Assembly: GCA_913062625.1 (NCBI GenBank)
Contig: CAJXWP010000006.1
Location: 1 to 64,000 of the forward strand
Reading direction: 5' to 3'
DNA: 64,000 nt
Source of the DNA: an uncultured Haliea sp.
GTDB lineage: Bacteria > Pseudomonadota > Gammaproteobacteria > Pseudomonadales > Halieaceae
Shown: one piece after another, positions 54,015-62,742 of the stretch
How positions within the stretch are numbered: position 1 is the first letter of the stretch
Layout of the letters: each line of letters starts with the position of its first letter
The notes under the pieces: model-generated
Told to the model about the DNA's origin: nothing
Databases searched by the model: none
Seen by the model: only the letters and a program-made list of their open reading frames with translations
Program-made: the position numbers and the translations under genes

Positions 54015-54194
54015 CTACGCCACGTAGGGGTCAAAGTCTGCTTTCCCTATCCCACAATCTGGGCACTCCCAGTCCTCTGGTATATCTTTCCAGAGTGTCC
54101 CTGGGGGAAAGCCATCATCTGGCAGGCCCTCTGCCTCATCATAAATAAAACCACAAATCACACACTCGTACTTTTTATAATCGGTATCGCTCAT
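54015..54194 (-). CDS. Rubredoxin
   Basis: This 59-residue gene is missing from the ORF track because it is below 60 residues. Reading the minus strand from ATG 54194 gives [20 protein letters not shown], then [31 protein letters not shown] and a TAG stop. CxxCG and CPxCG are the four cysteine iron ligands; the aromatic residues Tyr and Trp around the cluster are present. It carries one electron in the cytosol, for example to alkane hydroxylase, rubredoxin oxidase or peroxidases. No alkB is nearby; the partner is not visible. A GAGAGA sequence lies upstream. Confidence 0.95.
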   Translation of the reverse strand: MSDTDYKKYECVICGFIYDEAEGLPDDGFPPGTLWKDIPEDWECPDCGIGKADFDPYVA

Positions 54195-54293
54195 ATTTAT
54201 TTTTCTCTCGAACTAAATCTAACCACAACTAAGAACTATACGTCATTGTGATGGCGGATTGTGTCACTACGGTCATCAGTCTTACATCAGCAC

Positions 54294-55043
54294 CTAGAAG
54301 TCGCTCGCTAGGCTGATACGGTAGCCCCCCTCTTCGGGAACCGCGATCAGGGACAGCATTGACTGCAATTGGCTATCCATCACATCTTCAGTTCCCAGCA
54401 GTACGTCCACCTCGTAGCGGCGGTCGTTCAGTTCCAAGCTACCGCTAGCCTGCAGTGGTCCCGCCAATGTAATCACCTGCCCCCGCAGCGCCTCTTCAGG
54501 GATCTGCTCGAAATCCAGAGCGTAACTCCCTAAGGGCACAAGCCCGCGGACGGACTGCCAGCCACTATCCTGCCATACCAAGCGACCCAACGCGCTGTGC
54601 GGCAAACCCTGACGCAACTCCAGGCGATCTAATTGCAGGTTAAACATTCCCACAACCGATACTGGCGCGAAGCGGCTTAGCAGGACTGCGGCCAGCTGGC
54701 CCTCCGCGTTGAGTACATCAAAATCTCTCTGGCCGCGCAACACTAACTCGCCAGAAAACGTCTGATTACCCCACTCACTGCTCACCGTGAGATGTGGCGC
54801 CAACAACAGCAAGGATAGAGGCTGCAGTGACCACTGCACAGCGCCAAGCTGGAAATAACCCTGTGGCAGACGCACTAGGACGCTACTGGCGCTGCCCTGC
54901 CAAACAGTGCCTGCCAACCCGCTAATGAGTAGCTGCTCAGGCGGAACGAGATGACTCAGCAGACGAGCGGGGGCCGACATTACAAGACTCATCAGGAACA
55001 ACAGAGCCAGAACTGCAGCCCACACAAGACGCGACTTATTCAC
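54294..55043 (-). CDS. gspN: Type II secretion protein N
   Basis: The 249-residue inner-membrane protein starts with a cytoplasmic stub and one membrane anchor (LVWAAVLALLFLMSLVMSA), then a beta-rich periplasmic domain (TVWQGSASSVLVRLPQGYFQLGAVQWSL) typical of GspN. GspN belongs to the assembly platform, though its exact task is not settled. The GTG at 55043 follows GAGGCGGGAT and lies 1 base after the gspM stop; the track start (55061) overlaps gspM. It is the last gene of the gspDEFGHIJKLMN series. Confidence 0.88.
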   Translation of the reverse strand: MNKSRLVWAAVLALLFLMSLVMSAPARLLSHLVPPEQLLISGLAGTVWQGSASSVLVRLPQGYFQLGAVQWSLQPLSLLLLAPHLTVSSEWGNQTFSGELVLRGQRDFDVLNAEGQLAAVLLSRFAPVSVVGMFNLQLDRLELRQGLPHSALGRLVWQDSGWQSVRGLVPLGSYALDFEQIPEEALRGQVITLAGPLQASGSLELNDRRYEVDVLLGTEDVMDSQLQSMLSLIAVPEEGGYRISLASDF

Positions 55044-55044
55044 T

Positions 55045-55518
55045 TTATCCCGCCTCTGCAATTCGTACTGTAATGTTTACGCGGCCGGCCGAAGCGGCTG
55101 GGGTCACAGATACCTCCCGCACCAGCAGACTCTCAGTATATTCCATCTCGTTTAGCCACTTTAATACATCGTTAAAAGAGGCGTTTTCGATACGCACTTG
55201 GATTTCGCCACGACTGTTGGGTTGAAGCCGCATAACGGGTAACTGCAGGCGGGTCGTGGACTGGTTAATCACCGACGTCAGATTACGCTTTGCACCGGCC
55301 TTGGCGCCGCCCTGGCGCAGCTGCAACAACTGCGACACCATCGCGTCTACGCGCCCCTGAGATTCAGTAACGGCGCTGTTTTGCGCTATCAGTTGCTCTC
55401 GTTGACTCTCCAGCGGTGACAACACTAAAATATAAAGCAGATACAAAAGCAACGCCGAGCTAAGCAGAAGTAGACTCAACTGCTCGCGCTGGTTCAGTTG
55501 GGAAAACCACTCCTTCAC
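55045..55518 (-). CDS. gspM: Type II secretion protein M
   Basis: The 157-residue protein has a short N-terminal cytoplasmic part, one membrane helix (LSLLLLSSALLLYLLYILVL) and a periplasmic ferredoxin-like domain after a coiled segment. GspM binds GspL in the inner-membrane platform. GTG start overlaps the gspL stop by four bases (GTGA), and gspN follows 1 base later, so L, M and N are tightly coupled. Confidence 0.9.
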   Translation of the reverse strand: MKEWFSQLNQREQLSLLLLSSALLLYLLYILVLSPLESQREQLIAQNSAVTESQGRVDAMVSQLLQLRQGGAKAGAKRNLTSVINQSTTRLQLPVMRLQPNSRGEIQVRIENASFNDVLKWLNEMEYTESLLVREVSVTPAASAGRVNITVRIAEAG

Positions 55519-56708
55519 GACCTCTCCTTAACACGCAAGCGTGCACTGACACGATCACCCTTTGTGTTACTGCTTTCAGTTATCGCTTCCAGCCCAACTT
55601 CATTCATTCGGCTGCGCAACTTCTCCACACCCTCAAAGTCTGCGGCAACAATATTAAGACGCATTTCGCCACCCTTGTCATTGTAGTTAATACTTGCGAT
55701 CGTGGTGCCCGGCATCCCTGAGATCGCATCGCCAACACGTTCCATCAGGCTAACAAAACCAGAACCCTCTCCCGTGCCTCCCAGAGCATCCAGTTGCCGG
55801 CGCAACTGTTTCTCTGCGTCTACCACCACGCCTGTGGGAAAAACCGAGCGATAACTATCCTGAACCGCGCTGCGCAGCGCACTATTTTGCGCTGACAGAC
55901 TGCGATACTCAGCATAGGCCGCACCCAACTGCACAACAAACGCTGCAACCAATACGGCCGCAACTGCACGCCACTGTCGCCACCATAGACCGACCGGCAA
56001 GCGTGGAGCAAAGTCCCCACATAAAAGGTTGATGTTTATCTCTTCGGTTTTACTCAGCAACATCGCTACACTCAGGTTGCCGTGACGCCACTGCACCCGC
56101 TCACGTAATTCAACCGGCAGCATATTCGTATCAGCTTCCTGATCCATACCGTAGACAATCACCGCATCAGGCGGGCCGGCCTCGCTCAGCATTGCACGCA
56201 CCAGGACTTCTATCAGCTCTTTTTCAGCCGTAAACCCCTTGCACTGGCCAACGCGGAAAATCACGCTGTCTCCTTCCACCAGCAGACACCACTCATCGCG
56301 CTCCCATGGCAGCAGGAGCGGCTCCGGTAACCACCGTTGAATACCTGGGAACTCTGCGAGCAGAAACTGCCACTGCTCCATTTTCGCCTGTGCTGTAATT
56401 GCCACGGCAAGTTCATCCTCTTGCAGTGAATCATAGGCAAAGTGCAAGGTATCGACATCAGCTGCAACCTGCTCTTCCAACATGAAGGGTAAGGATTTAC
56501 TGATATGCTTTTTTTCGTCCCGCGTCACTGACAGAGTCAGCAGTAGAGCGTCCTCGCCCGGCACTGCAAAACAGACTTTTATCCGTCGCTGGGCCAGCGT
56601 CGCACGCAGATGTTCCCGAGCGGCGTCGTCCTCCAGCCACTGGGGCTCAGCGCTGGCACCCGGGGGATACCAGGCGAGACGTCCCTCGACCAAACGCACT
56701 ATGACCAT
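55515..56708 (-). CDS. gspL: Type II secretion protein L
   Basis: The ~397-residue protein has an actin-like cytoplasmic domain (residues ~1-235, with the KHISKSLPFMLEEQVAAD stretch), one membrane helix near residue 255 (AVAAVLVAAFVVQLGAAY) and a periplasmic ferredoxin-like domain. The cytoplasmic domain recruits the GspE ATPase. ATG 56708 is chosen over the track TTG at 56717. A gap of 71 bases separates it from gspK, the largest in the operon. Confidence 0.92.
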   Translation of the reverse strand: MVIVRLVEGRLAWYPPGASAEPQWLEDDAAREHLRATLAQRRIKVCFAVPGEDALLLTLSVTRDEKKHISKSLPFMLEEQVAADVDTLHFAYDSLQEDELAVAITAQAKMEQWQFLLAEFPGIQRWLPEPLLLPWERDEWCLLVEGDSVIFRVGQCKGFTAEKELIEVLVRAMLSEAGPPDAVIVYGMDQEADTNMLPVELRERVQWRHGNLSVAMLLSKTEEININLLCGDFAPRLPVGLWWRQWRAVAAVLVAAFVVQLGAAYAEYRSLSAQNSALRSAVQDSYRSVFPTGVVVDAEKQLRRQLDALGGTGEGSGFVSLMERVGDAISGMPGTTIASINYNDKGGEMRLNIVAADFEGVEKLRSRMNEVGLEAITESSNTKGDRVSARLRVKERS

Positions 56709-56779
56709 CTTGCACAAACCTGTATGTTACCCACTAGGGACTTCTCCGGATGTCTCTCAATTTTTGAGCAATGGCTCAT

Positions 56780-57835
56780 TTACAGGCTACCACTCGCTCT
56801 GGCCACAGTAGCAATAGTGCGGTTGCTGCGATTCAACACACTGTACAAGCGCATGTTCCTGCCGGCAACCTCCACTTCCGCCCTCAAAAGAAAGTAAGTG
56901 CTATTTTGCCCAAGCAACGCCGCAACCTCTTTCATGTTATCCCTCTTTCCTTCAAATACAGGATTGGCTTGAAAATCGGTCTTATCCTCGAAGCCTGTTT
57001 CCTCGCGATATTGCACAAGAGACTCACCTTCTGCTTCGGTGAGTGGGCTAAGAACCCCTTTAGCATTGATGCTGCGTAACACCATCGCGGGTGCCGTGTG
57101 TATGTTCAGCGTTGCCGGCTGCTCAGGCCAAACCGTCACCCAAGGCAATAACGCTTGGTAAATCTCTGGCGTCATATACGCAACCGCGCGCAATTCACTG
57201 ACACTGGACATGCTACGATTGGCAGTGCGATACGCGGGCGTCTGCCCAGAATAATAGTCGTCCTCTGCCCCATTTAAAGAAGCCTCCCGATCGGCATCTA
57301 GCCAATCAATGACGGACTCAGTAAGGATAATTGCCTCCTGTTCACTCACAGCCGGGTCTCCCAGTGCCTGCAATAATCGAATAAACTGCTCCTGCGATGC
57401 GGTAAACCGCTTTTTTGATACCGCTGTCGAATCACGAGATGCCTTTTCTACCAGCGTATTTAGATTAAATCTCCCTTGCAGGTCTTCCAACGAACCAGAA
57501 AGCCAGCCAGTGCCATCAAGCGCATAAGTGGGCGGAGGATCACCCGGTTTGGTCCACCATATCTCAGTCAGATCGTCTCGAAGCAGTCCCGCATTTTTAT
57601 CCATATCATAGTCGGCTAGCAGTAATATTCCGGCAAGATCCTCTGCACCCCGAAGATAAGCCTGGGCCTGTCCATCCAACAGAATATTACTACTGCGTTG
57701 ATAGAAACGCTCAAACTCGCCCTTCATCGCCACAACCAGTGCCGTGGCAAGCGCGAACACCAGCATGGCAAAAATCAGGGCGGCACCATGCTGGCGAGTA
57801 ACAGGGGCTGAAGGTCTAGAGCGGGAGCAATGCAT
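56780..57835 (-). CDS. gspK: Type II secretion minor pseudopilin K
   Basis: The 351-residue protein starts with a short leader ending RQHGAALIFAMLVFALATALVV, a prepilin peptidase site of the GspK type (Gly before Ala, no Glu at +5). The large globular part has the characteristic DLQGRFNLNTLV and VIDWLDADREAS segments and INAKGVLSPLTEAEGE near the end. GspK caps the pseudopilus tip together with GspI and GspJ. The start overlaps gspJ by 20 bases. Confidence 0.94.
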   Translation of the reverse strand: MHCSRSRPSAPVTRQHGAALIFAMLVFALATALVVAMKGEFERFYQRSSNILLDGQAQAYLRGAEDLAGILLLADYDMDKNAGLLRDDLTEIWWTKPGDPPPTYALDGTGWLSGSLEDLQGRFNLNTLVEKASRDSTAVSKKRFTASQEQFIRLLQALGDPAVSEQEAIILTESVIDWLDADREASLNGAEDDYYSGQTPAYRTANRSMSSVSELRAVAYMTPEIYQALLPWVTVWPEQPATLNIHTAPAMVLRSINAKGVLSPLTEAEGESLVQYREETGFEDKTDFQANPVFEGKRDNMKEVAALLGQNSTYFLLRAEVEVAGRNMRLYSVLNRSNRTIATVARASGSL

Positions 57836-58469
57836 ACAAACGCCTCATTTCTCCCCAGTCCTGCAGCTGCAAACTAATTTCAACACTCACCGGACTGTTC
57901 AGCTCAGCATCCGGTTCACTGGTATCAACCACCCAGTTTGTCGCCCAGTTGCTCGTGTCTAGCGCAGCACTGCGAGACTGGGTCTGCAGAGCCGCCAGTG
58001 AACCCAGAAAAGCCAGCTGCATATCTTCCACGCCGTCCAGCAACAGCACGCTGTAAGGCTCGGTATCAGATGCTCGATCCAATACCGGATAGCTATCACG
58101 CCACAAAGCCTCATCCTCAAGCCGATAGTTAACGCGTTGTAGGTTGCTGCGCGGGTGGGCATTGGGATTATGCCAGCCCGCCCGCGTAAAACTCAGCGCA
58201 AAGCGTGCCAGCGACCCTCCGGCAATGGCTGGCTCAATCTCGCCGAATTCGTCGCGCACAGGTCGCTCAACAAAGTGGCGTAGATCCCGCGAAATAATCA
58301 TCCAGGCGCGGTTTACTTCATAGGTCCGATCCGCAGTTGCGCGCAGGCTCTCCACACCCTCTAACACCCTAGATAAGCTGGTAGTGGCAATGAGAGCAAC
58401 AAAAGCCGTAATGGCCATTGCAATTAACACCTCCAAAAGCGTGAAACCCGCTGCTGGTTTTTTAACCAT
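57816..58469 (-). CDS. gspJ: Type II secretion minor pseudopilin J
   Basis: The 217-residue product begins MVKKPAAGFTLLEVLIAMAI, where G|FTLLE is the prepilin cleavage site and Glu5 is kept. The hydrophobic helix is followed by the GspJ globular domain (AWMIISRDLRHFVERPVRD, EDALWRDSYPVLDRA). It forms the tip complex with GspI and GspK. The track start at 58541 lies inside gspI and is rejected; ATG 58469 overlaps the gspI end by 8 bases. Confidence 0.93.
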   Translation of the reverse strand: MVKKPAAGFTLLEVLIAMAITAFVALIATTSLSRVLEGVESLRATADRTYEVNRAWMIISRDLRHFVERPVRDEFGEIEPAIAGGSLARFALSFTRAGWHNPNAHPRSNLQRVNYRLEDEALWRDSYPVLDRASDTEPYSVLLLDGVEDMQLAFLGSLAALQTQSRSAALDTSNWATNWVVDTSEPDAELNSPVSVEISLQLQDWGEMRRLYALLPL

Positions 58470-58926
58470 CACGCTCACCCGGCAGGTCGCCCTCAGCATC
58501 CGTCTCTGCATCGCCTGTCTCTGCGTCGCCTGTATCTGCATCGTCTGTTTCTAGGTCGCCTGACATAAAGGCGGTCAGAGTATACAGTGGCTGTTCTTGC
58601 TGCTGCTCATCAAGCGCAACCGCGATATCAACACGGAAAAATTTTGCTACTTCTGTTGTTTTCGTTTCTACCCACCAATACCAATCTCGACCCGCCATTG
58701 AGGCGAAACCACTGTCTTTTCCGGCAGAAAGATTCCGTGTCGAGCTGATCACAAGCCGGATCTCTGTCAGTTTATTCTCAGCCACCATGTAGGCGAGAGT
58801 CTTATCACGCAAATAGGCGGTATCGTCTATCTGCTGATAAAGCGACATTAGCAGTGCAGGCAGAGCGATAGCGACAATCGCCAAGGCAACCATCACTTCC
58901 ACCAGCGTAAAACCTCTGGCACGCAC
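58462..58926 (-). CDS. gspI: Type II secretion minor pseudopilin I
   Basis: The 154-residue protein starts at a GTG overlapping the gspH stop by 1 base. RARGFTLVEVMVALAIVAIALPALL holds the cleavage site and Glu5. The globular part (AYMVAENKLTEIRL, WYWWVETKTTEVAKFFRVDIAV) is typical. The C-terminal ~27 residues are a highly acidic tail of imperfect DAETG-like pentapeptides encoded by a 15-bp tandem repeat, which GspI proteins normally lack. It is the structural start of the I-J-K tip. Confidence 0.92.
   Translation of the reverse strand: MRARGFTLVEVMVALAIVAIALPALLMSLYQQIDDTAYLRDKTLAYMVAENKLTEIRLVISSTRNLSAGKDSGFASMAGRDWYWWVETKTTEVAKFFRVDIAVALDEQQQEQPLYTLTAFMSGDLETDDADTGDAETGDAETDAEGDLPGERDG
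58499..58558. repeat. 15-bp imperfect tandem repeat, four units, in gspI
   Basis: Four 15-base units of the form cctgt-tctgc-tcg lie in tandem with 1-4 changes each. On the minus strand they encode acidic pentapeptides with D, A, E, T and G at the C-terminus of GspI. The unit length keeps frame, so copy number can change the tail length. Confidence 0.9.
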
Positions 58927-59498
58927 TAGTATCCCTCCTCCGCCTCACCCCGCCGCAGCACCTCGAAACGCCCAAACAGATCCCATTCAATGCGCCACAG
59001 TAATTCACTATCTTCCTCTTGAAGCACATTGATCGCCCCTACGGTTGCCTCACCGCTGGCATAAAAAACCACCTGAGGGCTGACAATCTCCATCTCGTCA
59101 TCATCCACAGACAATTCAACCAAGGGCGCATCCTCCAGCTCCAACTCAAGTGCGATGCCAGGAGGCAGTTGTTGCTCTTCGAACAACTCCTTAGCGCTAA
59201 ACGGTGCGCCCCAGCCATCGAGACCGCGCTCCAACCATTGATAGCTATAAATCGTCTCCCCCGTGCCCTGATCCTCCCGCAACAGAAGCCCATAGTCCAC
59301 GCCGGTCATCTGAGCTTCATCCAATGCATACGCAGCCACGTCTGCGAGGTTGTAAACCGTACTTTGCAGCTGAATATCCTGACCTCCGGAGTTGATAGTA
59401 AGGTTTGCCAAAGAGGTGAACAACACAACAACAATCAGCGCGACCAGCAGCTCTAATAGACTAAAACCTCGCTGGCGCCTCAACACCACGGCGAACAC
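58926..59498 (-). CDS. gspH: Type II secretion minor pseudopilin H
   Basis: The 190-residue protein starts (GTG) with a short leader ending RRQRGFSLLELLVALIVVVLF, a canonical prepilin site with Glu5. The rest (LADVAAYALDEAQMTGVDYGLLL and a beta-rich C-terminus) fits GspH, a minor pseudopilin linking tip and shaft. Start choice between GTGs at 59498 and 59489 is uncertain. It overlaps the gspI start by one base. Confidence 0.9.
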   Translation of the reverse strand: MFAVVLRRQRGFSLLELLVALIVVVLFTSLANLTINSGGQDIQLQSTVYNLADVAAYALDEAQMTGVDYGLLLREDQGTGETIYSYQWLERGLDGWGAPFSAKELFEEQQLPPGIALELELEDAPLVELSVDDDEMEIVSPQVVFYASGEATVGAINVLQEEDSELLWRIEWDLFGRFEVLRRGEAEEGY

Positions 59499-59536
59499 CG
59501 GCCGGTCATCGCCACGAAACGGTTACCCATGCAAGG

Positions 59537-59971
59537 TCAGCCTTCTTCTTTCCAGTTGCCAATGTCGGCGCGCTGACCTTCACCACCCGATAAGCCATCC
59601 GCGCCCAGTGAATAGATATCCACTTCATGGAACTCACCCGGACTGAGGTAAAGATAAGGACGCCCCCAGGGATCAATCGGCACCTCTTCGAGATAACCCC
59701 CGGCTTTGAAGTTTCGCGGCTCAGGATCGAGAGTGCTGGGCTCTACCAGCGCCTGAAGCCCCTGCTCGGTTGTAGGATACACGTAGTTATCCAGCCGATA
59801 TATTTTCAGTGAAGTCTCTATTGCCTTAAAATCAGCCTGCGCTTTCTGCACCCTGGCGTCGTCAGCGCGATTAAGTACCGTAGGCGCCACCACGCTGATC
59901 AGCAGTCCCATAATGACCAGCACCACCAAAATTTCTACGAGAGAAAATCCCCCATTACGTTTTGCTTTCAT
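59537..59971 (-). CDS. gspG: Type II secretion major pseudopilin G
   Basis: The 144-residue protein has the prepilin leader MKAKRNGGFSLVEILVVLVIM with Gly(-1) and Glu5, then the GspG core: QADFKAIETSLKIYRLDNYVYPTTEQGLQALVEP and YLEEVPIDPWGRPYLYLSPGE. It builds the pseudopilus shaft that pushes substrates through the outer-membrane secretin; calcium normally binds at the C-terminal loop, ending here SLGADGLSGGEGQRADIGNW. The gap to gspH is 38 bases. Confidence 0.97.
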   Translation of the reverse strand: MKAKRNGGFSLVEILVVLVIMGLLISVVAPTVLNRADDARVQKAQADFKAIETSLKIYRLDNYVYPTTEQGLQALVEPSTLDPEPRNFKAGGYLEEVPIDPWGRPYLYLSPGEFHEVDIYSLGADGLSGGEGQRADIGNWKEEG

Positions 59972-59974
59972 CGT

Positions 59975-61198
59975 TTAGTTCACCATTGTATTAAGATCAA
60001 ATATGGGCAACAGGATAGCGAGGACGATTGTCAGAACCATCCCGCCCATGAACACTACCATCAGTGGTTCAAACAAGCTCATAAGGGTGCCGAGTGTCAT
60101 TTCCAGCTCTCGCTCCTGGTTGGTCGCCGAGCGTTCAAGCATGGTTTCCAGCTCACCACTGGCCTCACCGCTGGCAACCATGTGCACCATCATAGGCGGA
60201 AAGCGGCCACTTTCGCGCAAGGCGCGATTCAAGCTAGCGCCTTCCTGAACGTGTTCCGACACCGCCACGCTGTCTTCGCGCAGTATCAGGTTGGTCAGCA
60301 CTTGTCCGGCGATACGCAGAGACTCAAGCAGAGGCACACCACTGGCCATAAGGATACTGAGTGTTGAAGCAAAACGTGCAGTATCCATCGAAATCAACAC
60401 CCGCGACACGCCGGGTATACCCAGTAGTAAGCTATGCCAACGCTTTTTACGTGCTGGATCGCGCAGCAAGCGTCGCATTATAAAGAACAGCGCGAATACT
60501 CCCAACACCAGCGACAGACCGTACCGCTGAAAAAAATCACTGGTTGCAATAAGACCCCGCGTCAGCGCAGGTAATTCTCGGTTACTATGCGCAAAGATAC
60601 CCACCAGCTCGGGCACCACAAAAACAAGCAGCAAAAGCACCACTGCAATCGCCACCCCAACGAGAATAAACGGATAGATCATCGCCATCTTTAGCTTCTG
60701 ACCGGTGTACTGACGCTGTTCAGTATAATCCGCCAGCTGCTGTAGCACCGGCCCCAGATAGCCCGCGTGTTCACCAGCGTTTACCATGGCACGGTACATT
60801 TCATTAAACACGCTAGGAAATTCAGCCATCGCATAGGCCAGTGTATGCCCCTCTGCAACCCTAGACCGCACCTGCAACAACATGCCTTTTATGCGACTGC
60901 TTCGGCTCTGCTCGGCTGCGGCTTGAAGCGCCTCATCCAGTGGCAAATTCGCCTCCACCAGCGTGGCCAACTGCCGGGTAATCAGCGCAAGATCACCGAC
61001 ACTGACGCGAGAAAAATACAGTGAGAGACTCCATCCGGATTTGCCAGGCCCTGCAGTGTTGTTGGCCTCGGCAACCTCCACGGGGCGCATATCCTGCCCT
61101 CGCAACTGCGAACGAACCTGCCGCTCTGAGTCTCCTTCGAGCACACCCTTGACGAGCTTCCCTTCGGAGTTAAGCGCTTGATAGCGATATGCAGTCAC
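59975..61198 (-). CDS. gspF: Type II secretion inner-membrane protein F
   Basis: The 407-residue protein has the TadC/GspF layout: two cytoplasmic helical repeats, LALITRQLATLVEANLPLDEALQAA near residue 70 and FASTLSILMASGVPLLESLRIAG near 275, with three membrane segments (AMIYPFILVGVAIAVVLLLLVF; near 220; and the C-terminal FEPLMVVFMGGMVLTIVLAIL). It couples the ATPase GspE to pilus assembly. The start is a GTG at 61198, 17 bases after gspE, with no clear ribosome site. Confidence 0.96.
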   Translation of the reverse strand: MTAYRYQALNSEGKLVKGVLEGDSERQVRSQLRGQDMRPVEVAEANNTAGPGKSGWSLSLYFSRVSVGDLALITRQLATLVEANLPLDEALQAAAEQSRSSRIKGMLLQVRSRVAEGHTLAYAMAEFPSVFNEMYRAMVNAGEHAGYLGPVLQQLADYTEQRQYTGQKLKMAMIYPFILVGVAIAVVLLLLVFVVPELVGIFAHSNRELPALTRGLIATSDFFQRYGLSLVLGVFALFFIMRRLLRDPARKKRWHSLLLGIPGVSRVLISMDTARFASTLSILMASGVPLLESLRIAGQVLTNLILREDSVAVSEHVQEGASLNRALRESGRFPPMMVHMVASGEASGELETMLERSATNQERELEMTLGTLMSLFEPLMVVFMGGMVLTIVLAILLPIFDLNTMVN

Positions 61199-61215
61199 AG
61201 TTCAACCAGCCAAGA

Positions 61216-62742
61216 TCAGACGATAGAAGTCACACGCATGACTTCCTCTATACTGGTTTCGCCCGCCATTATCCGACGTCGACCATCGGTCTCTATTCCG
61301 GGGTAATGCTGGCGCGCCAGATGCAAAATATCCTGTTCATTAGCGCCGCCGTAGATCATCTGGCGCATGGCATCATCAATCTCGATTATTTCATAGATGC
61401 CCGTGCGACCCCGATAACCGGTGTATTTGCAGGTCTCGCAGCCTTTGGCCTGACAGACGCTCTGGTGATCCTCGCCAGGCCCAAGACGCAACAATTCTTG
61501 CTCTGCAGAATTGAGCTCAGCGGCCTCCTTGCATTCGGCGCACAGCAGCCGCACAAGACGCTGAGACATCACCGCTATCAGGCTGGACGACAACAAAAAG
61601 GGCTCGATGCCCATATCCTTAAGGCGAGTGATCGCGCCTATGGCCGTATTGGTGTGCAATGTAGACAGCACAAGATGACCAGTAAGGGAGGCCTGCACCG
61701 CAATTTCGGCTGTCTCCCGATCACGAATTTCACCGACCATCACCACATCTGGATCCTGACGTAAAATAGCCCTCAATCCACGAGCAAACGTCATGTCGAC
61801 CTTGGTGTTGACCTGAGTCTGGCCGATACCCGGCAGCATATATTCAACAGGATCTTCAATCGTAAGAATATTACGCGAGGTCTCGTTGATGTCACCCAGC
61901 CCAGCGTACAAAGTCGTCGTTTTGCCCGAACCCGTAGGCCCGGTTACCAAAATAATGCCATGGGGGCTGTGCAGGTGCTTTTTATACGCAGCAAGAACCT
62001 GCGTGTTCATAGCCAGCTGCGTCAACTCTAATTGTCCAGCCGCTGTATCCAATAGTCTCAACACCACCCGCTCACCGTGAGCAGAAGGTATCGTCGACAT
62101 CCGGATGTCCACGGAATGACCCGCGATCTTTACTGAAATTCTGCCGTCCTGGGGTATGCGTTTCTCGGCAATATCCAGCCTAGCCATCACCTTCAAACGC
62201 GATACCAACAGCGGCGCCAACATGCGCTTAGGCGACAGCACTTCTGCCAAAACTCCATCGATACGATAACGGACACTCAGCCGGTCTTCGAACGTTTCAA
62301 CATGAATATCCGAAGCCTTCTCACGCACGGCTTGCGATAGTATGGCGTTAATCAGGCGGATAATAGGGGCATCATCTTCCGTATCCATCAGGTCGCTGGA
62401 ATCAGGAATAGCATCAGCTAGACGACTGAGATCAACATCGGCGCCAATGTCTTCAGCCATTTGCACGGCTTCATTGTTATTGCGCTGATAAGCTAGTGTC
62501 AGACGTCGCTTGAAATCACTCTCTGACACGTCCTTGAGTGCAAATGCCCCGCCCAGAATCCGACGAAGCTCGCTCAGCACCAGCACCGCTGGCTGTCCGG
62601 TATGCACCACCACAGCAGAGCCGTCATCGGCGGCATCTAGCAACACTCCATACTGCTGCGCGAAGGTAAACGGGAGGCTAGGCCTTGCGGCCACGCTAGC
62701 GACAAGCGCACCTGTCGGCGACGGCTCAACCTGCGCATTCAC
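61216..62742 (-). CDS. gspE: Type II secretion ATPase E
   Basis: The 508-residue cytosolic hexameric ATPase powers pseudopilus assembly. Walker A GPTGSGKTTT near residue 270, the Asp box (ILTIEDPVEYML), Walker B VGEIRDRETAEIA and the His box LSTLHTNTA are present. The C-terminal zinc domain has two CxxC pairs (LCAEC and CETCKYTGYRGRTGI). The start overlaps the gspD stop by four bases (ATGA). Confidence 0.97.
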   Translation of the reverse strand: MNAQVEPSPTGALVASVAARPSLPFTFAQQYGVLLDAADDGSAVVVHTGQPAVLVLSELRRILGGAFALKDVSESDFKRRLTLAYQRNNNEAVQMAEDIGADVDLSRLADAIPDSSDLMDTEDDAPIIRLINAILSQAVREKASDIHVETFEDRLSVRYRIDGVLAEVLSPKRMLAPLLVSRLKVMARLDIAEKRIPQDGRISVKIAGHSVDIRMSTIPSAHGERVVLRLLDTAAGQLELTQLAMNTQVLAAYKKHLHSPHGIILVTGPTGSGKTTTLYAGLGDINETSRNILTIEDPVEYMLPGIGQTQVNTKVDMTFARGLRAILRQDPDVVMVGEIRDRETAEIAVQASLTGHLVLSTLHTNTAIGAITRLKDMGIEPFLLSSSLIAVMSQRLVRLLCAECKEAAELNSAEQELLRLGPGEDHQSVCQAKGCETCKYTGYRGRTGIYEIIEIDDAMRQMIYGGANEQDILHLARQHYPGIETDGRRRIMAGETSIEEVMRVTSIV

